A stretch of DNA of 7,755 bases, from assembly GCA_900544385.1 (NCBI GenBank), contig UQVD01000091.1, positions 1-7,755 on the forward strand, in the 5' to 3' direction. The DNA is from an uncultured Collinsella sp. (lineage in GTDB: Bacteria > Actinomycetota > Coriobacteriia > Coriobacteriales > Coriobacteriaceae). This document shows positions 4,923 through 7,755 of this stretch, piece by piece. A program made the position numbers and the translations under genes. A model generated the notes under the pieces. The model saw only the letters and a program-made list of their open reading frames with translations, had not been told where the DNA came from and ran no database searches. The first letter of the stretch is position 1; each line of letters starts with the position of its first letter.

Positions 4923-5789
4923 TTAATTGACAATATGCGAGCTCATATAGTCGATAAAGCGCCTCGTGGCGATGGGCATGGTATCCCAGCTGCGCCAGGC
5001 TGCCACTACGTCACGCGAGGGAGCGTGCACGATGGGCCGCACGCGAATATCGGCTCGCATGCCCTCCACAGTACGACGGTAGAGCATGCTCACGCCTAGA
5101 CCCTCCTCCACCATCGCCATGATGGTGTAGTCGTCGGTGACCTCGCTCGTCACGTGCGGCGACAAGCCATGCGCCGCAAATGCATCGAGCACCAGGCTCT
5201 GTTCGCCCTCATCCAGCAGCACAAACGGCTCGGACGCTAGGTCGGCAAGCGTCACCTTTTCCTTTGCTGTCAGCGGGTGCGCAGTCGGTAACAGCGCCAC
5301 CAGTTCGTCGTGATAGACCACGCGCTTCTCGAGCCCTGCGGTAAACCCACGCGCCGTAAAGCAAAAGTCAACCACGCCATCGTGCACCCACTGGGCGTTG
5401 CGCGTGTAATCGCCCTGCTTGAGGGTAAAGCGTACGCCCGGGTGCAGCGCCCCAAAGTCGCGGATCACGCGCGGCAACACGGTTCGACTCACGTTGGTAA
5501 ACGTTGCAATGCGAATATCGGTCGACGAAAGCCCCAGCAGTTCCTGGCGCTTGCCCTCGAGCTCGGCCTCGGCGGTCACGATCTGGCGCAGGTACGGCAG
5601 ATATTGCTTACCGTCGCGCGTAAGCGAAACGCCCTGCTTTCCGCGCTCGATAATCGTGGTGCCCAGCTCGCGCTCGAGTGCCTTGACGGCCTGGCTCACC
5701 GCACTTTGCGTATAGCCCAGCTCGTCCGCTGCACGTTTCAGACTGCCGCAATCGACCACCATACATACAATCTGATACCGCGGTGCCAT
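4923..5789 (-). CDS. LysR-type transcriptional regulator
   Basis: A 288-residue DNA-binding regulator of normal family length. The N-terminal winged helix-turn-helix spans about 1-60, with the signature GSLKRAADELGYTQSAVSQAVKALERELG (15-43) and the wing around LTRDGKQYL (56-64). A linker helix (about 65-85) leads to a two-lobed periplasmic-binding-like effector domain (about 90-288). Its lobes start at DIRIATFTNVSRTVLPRVIRDF (91-112) and the hinge lies near PFVLLD (188-193); EEGLGVSML (228-236) is the usual late motif. The effector is not identifiable. It is divergent from the EamA transporter, the classic layout in which a LysR protein controls both itself and the neighbour. The ATG at 5789 has GGAGG (5794-5798) four bases upstream. 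Confidence 0.95.
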   Translation of the reverse strand: MAPRYQIVCMVVDCGSLKRAADELGYTQSAVSQAVKALERELGTTIIERGKQGVSLTRDGKQYLPYLRQIVTAEAELEGKRQELLGLSSTDIRIATFTNVSRTVLPRVIRDFGALHPGVRFTLKQGDYTRNAQWVHDGVVDFCFTARGFTAGLEKRVVYHDELVALLPTAHPLTAKEKVTLADLASEPFVLLDEGEQSLVLDAFAAHGLSPHVTSEVTDDYTIMAMVEEGLGVSMLYRRTVEGMRADIRVRPIVHAPSRDVVAAWRSWDTMPIATRRFIDYMSSHIVN

Positions 5790-5798
5790 CGTGCCTCC

Positions 5799-5872
5799 AC
5801 ATCGATGTAGCTGTAAAACGTTTTGCCAGGACTTTTCCCGCCAACATTAGCATTTCTTAATCATACTGAAGA
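5799..5872. promoter_or_regulatory. Palindromes between the LysR and EamA genes, candidate LysR sites
   Basis: Three dyads lie in the 158-bp divergent gap. ACATCGATGT (5799-5808) and AAAACGTTTT (5815-5824) are perfect 10-bp palindromes. TCTT-N10-AAGA (5855-5872) is a spaced dyad resembling the loose LysR-type box. The first begins at the LysR ribosome site, so binding there would suit autorepression. The third is nearer the EamA promoter side and would suit activation. Which, if any, binds the regulator is inference. Confidence 0.4.
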
Positions 5873-5881
5873 TACATTCGC

Positions 5882-5910
5882 TTTACTACATCCACATCTG
5901 GGAGCAGAAT
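5882..5910 (+). promoter_or_regulatory. Weak candidate promoter for the EamA transporter
   Basis: TTTACT (5882-5887) and CAGAAT (5905-5910) match the -35 and -10 consensus at four of six positions each, with a 17-bp spacer, 37 bases before the ATG at 5948. A weak promoter beside LysR-type dyads is what an activator-dependent gene would have, but matches of this quality also arise by chance. Confidence 0.28.
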
Positions 5911-5947
5911 CCTTTTTGCGAAACCGTTCTGTAACAAAAGGAGTCCC

Positions 5948-6850
5948 ATGGATCGCAAAAAAGCAATCGCGCTCTCATTTTCTGTTCCCGTCGCATGGGG
6001 CTTTTCGTACCCCCTCATGAAGATCGGCATGGACAGCATGAACGCCACGAGCATCGTTGCGCTGCGCTGCATCATCGCCTTTGCGGCCTGTCTGCTGCTC
6101 TTCCACAAGCACGCGTTTCGCATCAACCGCGACCTTATGGTTCGCGCCGCCATCATCGGTGCCATCATGGCAACCGAGCTCACGTGCATGTGCCTGGGCT
6201 CCAGCCTCACCTCCGCCTCCACCGCCGGCTTTTTGCAGAGCCTGACAGTCGTAATCGTGCCGTTTGCCAACGCAGCCCTGCTGCGTCGCGCCCCCGAGCG
6301 CAAGGTGCTCGTCGGCACCGCCATCGTCACCTGCGGCATGCTGCTGCTCTCGGGCGCCGACTTTACCAGCCTGAATCCCGGCGCAATCATCATGCTGCTC
6401 TCCGCTTTTGTCTATGCCGGCCACATCATTGTGGCGAAGCGCTTTGTCGAAGATGTCGACCCGCTGGCTCTGGGCGTTTGGCAGCTGGGCTTCGGCGGCC
6501 TGTTCTCGGGCATTGCCGCATGCGTCTTTGGCGGTTTCACACTTCCCAGTACGCCCAGCGAGATCGTGGTCGTCGTCGCGCTCGCACTCATCTGCTCTGC
6601 CTACGGCTTTATCACCCAGACGCTCGTGCAGCCCCACGTACCCGCCGAGACCACCGGCTTCGCCTTCTCGCTTGAGCCGGTCTGCTCCGCTGTCTTCTCG
6701 TTCTTCCTAGTCGGCGAGGTCCTGAGCCCCATCGCCTTCATTGGCGCCGCCCTCATCCTCACCGGCGTCATGGTGGCAACCGTCGAACTTCCGCACCTTC
6801 GCGCACATGGACAGGCTCGCATGGCAGGAGCGCCCGAGCACGTCTCGTAG
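5948..6850 (+). CDS. EamA/DMT-family transporter (10 helices)
   Basis: An inner-membrane carrier of the drug/metabolite transporter superfamily, probably exporting a small metabolite such as an amino acid. The 300 residues form two repeated EamA domains of five helices each. Domain 1 (about 8-136) starts SFSVPVAWGFSYPLMKIGMD and includes LTSASTAGFLQSLTVVIVPFANAALL. Domain 2 (about 145-278) contains the diagnostic SLEPVCSAVFSFFLVGEVLS (241-260) and then FIGAALILTGV. The tail (about 280-300) is hydrophilic. The ATG at 5948 has AAGGAG (5938-5943) four bases upstream. It is probably controlled by the divergent LysR regulator; the substrate would then match that regulator's effector, which is unknown. 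No strong terminator separates it from ung. Confidence 0.92.
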   Translation: MDRKKAIALSFSVPVAWGFSYPLMKIGMDSMNATSIVALRCIIAFAACLLLFHKHAFRINRDLMVRAAIIGAIMATELTCMCLGSSLTSASTAGFLQSLTVVIVPFANAALLRRAPERKVLVGTAIVTCGMLLLSGADFTSLNPGAIIMLLSAFVYAGHIIVAKRFVEDVDPLALGVWQLGFGGLFSGIAACVFGGFTLPSTPSEIVVVVALALICSAYGFITQTLVQPHVPAETTGFAFSLEPVCSAVFSFFLVGEVLSPIAFIGAALILTGVMVATVELPHLRAHGQARMAGAPEHVS

Positions 6851-6876
6851 ACCCCACTCCTCATACAGCCGTGGCA

Positions 6877-6903
6877 TAAAGGCAACCGGTGCGCCTTTAC
6901 AAT
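6877..6903 (+). promoter_or_regulatory. Inverted repeat overlapping a candidate ung -10 box
   Basis: TAAAGGC (6877-6883) and GCCTTTA (6893-6899) are a perfect 7-bp inverted repeat around a 9-base loop. The right arm runs into TACAAT (6898-6903), a five-of-six -10 match 35 bases before the ung ATG. No clear -35 is present. The hairpin could be a weak terminator for the EamA gene or an operator at the ung promoter; the sequence does not decide. Confidence 0.4.
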
Positions 6904-6938
6904 AGATGTCAACAGAGCATCTGACGTAAAGGAGCCCC

Positions 6939-7664
6939 ATGGACGCCGCGACCCGCGACCGCAACATAGCAACTTGGTTGGGCGATGCGCCGCAGCCGGT
7001 ACGTGACACTACGAACCAGCTGCTCGAGCGCATCGCCCTTTTGCGTACCGAGCAAACCATCTACCCGGCACAAGACGACATCCTCAATGCCCTCGCCTAC
7101 ACGCCGGCCGACCAGGTCAAGGTTGTCATCTTGGGTCAAGACCCCTATCACGGACCCAACCAGGCCATGGGACTGTCGTTCTCGGTCCCAGCGACGCAAA
7201 CCAAGTTGCCGCCGAGCCTGCGCAACATCTATAAGGAGCTCAAAGCCGATCTGGGCTGCCCCATTCCCGCCACGGGAGACCTAACCCCATGGGCACTGCA
7301 GGGCGTCCTGCTCCTCAACACTACACTCACCGTGCGCGAGCATGCCGCGAACTCGCACGCCAAGCTGGGCTGGAGCGCGCTCACCGACTACGTTATCGAA
7401 CGCTGCTGCCAGCTGCCCCAGCCGGTCGTCTTTTTGGCATGGGGCCGCTTTGCCCAGCAGATGGTCGAAGGCAAGCTCGCCGCGACCGGCGCGGGCAAGG
7501 CAACCGGCAAGTTCTGCCTGGCCTCCACGCACCCCTCGCCGCTTTCGGCCAACCGTGCCACGGCAGAACTCCCCGCTTTTATGGGATCGCGCCCCTTCTC
7601 GGCAGCCAATCGGCTACTCGAGCAGCACGGCTCGACCCCCGTCAACTGGACTTGCCTCGGCTAA
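6939..7664 (+). CDS. ung: Uracil-DNA glycosylase, family 1
   Basis: It removes uracil from DNA, the first step of base excision repair after cytosine deamination or dUTP misincorporation. The 241-residue product has every family-1 element. The water-activating loop is GQDPYHG (66-72) with catalytic Asp68. Phe81 in LSFSV stacks on uracil. Asn127 in LLLNTTLTV recognises uracil. The DNA-intercalation loop is HPSPLSA (198-204), with catalytic His198 and intercalating Leu202. Unlike E. coli Ung, where HPSPLSAHR runs straight into GFFG, about six extra residues (ATAELP, 207-212) precede AFMGSRPFS. The start is set by AAAGGAG (6928-6934), four bases before the ATG. It is 88 bp downstream of the EamA gene with its own candidate -10. 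No LexA-like box is visible. Confidence 0.97.
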   Translation: MDAATRDRNIATWLGDAPQPVRDTTNQLLERIALLRTEQTIYPAQDDILNALAYTPADQVKVVILGQDPYHGPNQAMGLSFSVPATQTKLPPSLRNIYKELKADLGCPIPATGDLTPWALQGVLLLNTTLTVREHAANSHAKLGWSALTDYVIERCCQLPQPVVFLAWGRFAQQMVEGKLAATGAGKATGKFCLASTHPSPLSANRATAELPAFMGSRPFSAANRLLEQHGSTPVNWTCLG

Positions 7665-7700
7665 AAATCGATACATCAAAAACGCGCCCGACGGCTTTCC

Positions 7701-7755
7701 TGAACTGCACCCCAAAACCTGGACGGCTTAAATAAGAACTACGCCGCAAGGGACT
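7701..7755 (-). mobile_element. Right end of an IS3-family insertion sequence, truncated by the window
   Basis: TGAACTGCACCCCAAAACCT (7701-7720), continuing GGAC, begins with the TG expected of IS3-family ends and resembles their TGxACTGxxCCCCAAAA terminal repeats. Inside it, on the minus strand, a reading frame ends in Ser-Leu-Ala-Ala-stop (stop at 7739-7741), a common IS3 transposase C-terminus, 38 bases from the IS tip as usual at the right end. The element therefore extends beyond 7755, with its transposase reading toward ung. It lies 36 bp past the ung stop, between genes. The target duplication and left end are outside the window. Confidence 0.6.
7739..7755 (-). CDS. IS3-family transposase, last residues only
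   Basis: Only the end of this gene is visible: a partial codon compatible with Lys, Gln or Glu, then Ser-Leu-Ala-Ala and a TAG stop. The ending and its position just inside a TG-ended terminal repeat fit the OrfB/DDE transposase of IS3 elements. Five residues cannot identify a protein alone; the call rests on the adjoining terminal repeat. Confidence 0.4.

Noticed and set aside
5975..6637. A 220-codon minus-strand ORF opposite the EamA gene
   Set aside because: The same antisense shadow effect of a transmembrane gene; no ribosome site or family.
6904..6938. SOS/LexA box before ung
   Set aside because: AGATG-N9-CATCT is a weak 5-bp dyad and does not resemble the GAAC-N4-GTTC box of Gram-positive bacteria.
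7665..7700. Terminator directly after ung
   Set aside because: GCGCCCGACGGCTTT looks like the right half of one, but no complementary left arm exists nearby.
47..7700. CRISPR array, tRNA or rRNA genes, riboswitch, phage genes or a defence system
   Set aside because: No regularly spaced direct repeats, cloverleaf, rRNA motifs, long structured leaders or relevant protein families were seen.

Overview
The window looks like a fragment of a high-GC, Gram-positive gut bacterium assembled from Illumina data. Codon use, strong AAGGAG Shine-Dalgarno sites about 4-7 bases before the starts, and the intergenic repeat style suggest class Coriobacteriia, perhaps Collinsella. That placement is inference; no phylogenetic marker is present. 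The first 46 bases are not genomic. They are an untrimmed Nextera/Illumina adapter with an i5 index, so the contig really begins at base 47. The last 55 bases look like the end of an IS3-family insertion sequence.

Left part (47-2470): a GNAT acetyltransferase gene (minus) is cut off by the adapter. Divergent from it is a small zinc-ribbon protein (plus). Next come the 16S rRNA methyltransferase gene rsmJ and, upstream of it on the same strand, a one-helix membrane microprotein (both minus). A four-helix membrane protein of unknown function (plus) lies divergent from the microprotein and ends in a strong stem-loop terminator.

Middle part (2481-4922): the 23S rRNA guanine-N1 methyltransferase gene rlmA (minus) ends in a repeat-like hairpin. 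It is separated from a divergent MATE-family efflux transporter (plus) by a perfect 20-bp inverted repeat with an 18-nt loop. This is the most striking non-coding structure here, probably a REP/MITE-like dispersed repeat.

Right part (4923-7755): a LysR-type regulator (minus) is divergent from an EamA/DMT-family 10-helix transporter (plus), the classic layout of a regulator and its target. After that come uracil-DNA glycosylase (ung, plus) and the IS end, whose transposase would read inward from the right.

Most genes are ordinary chromosomal housekeeping or transport genes, each apparently its own transcription unit. I found no convincing new defence, mobile or biosynthetic system. The points worth a second look are the adapter chimera and its false protein end, the two dispersed-looking hairpin repeats, the two uncharacterised small membrane proteins, and the 55-base IS stub.
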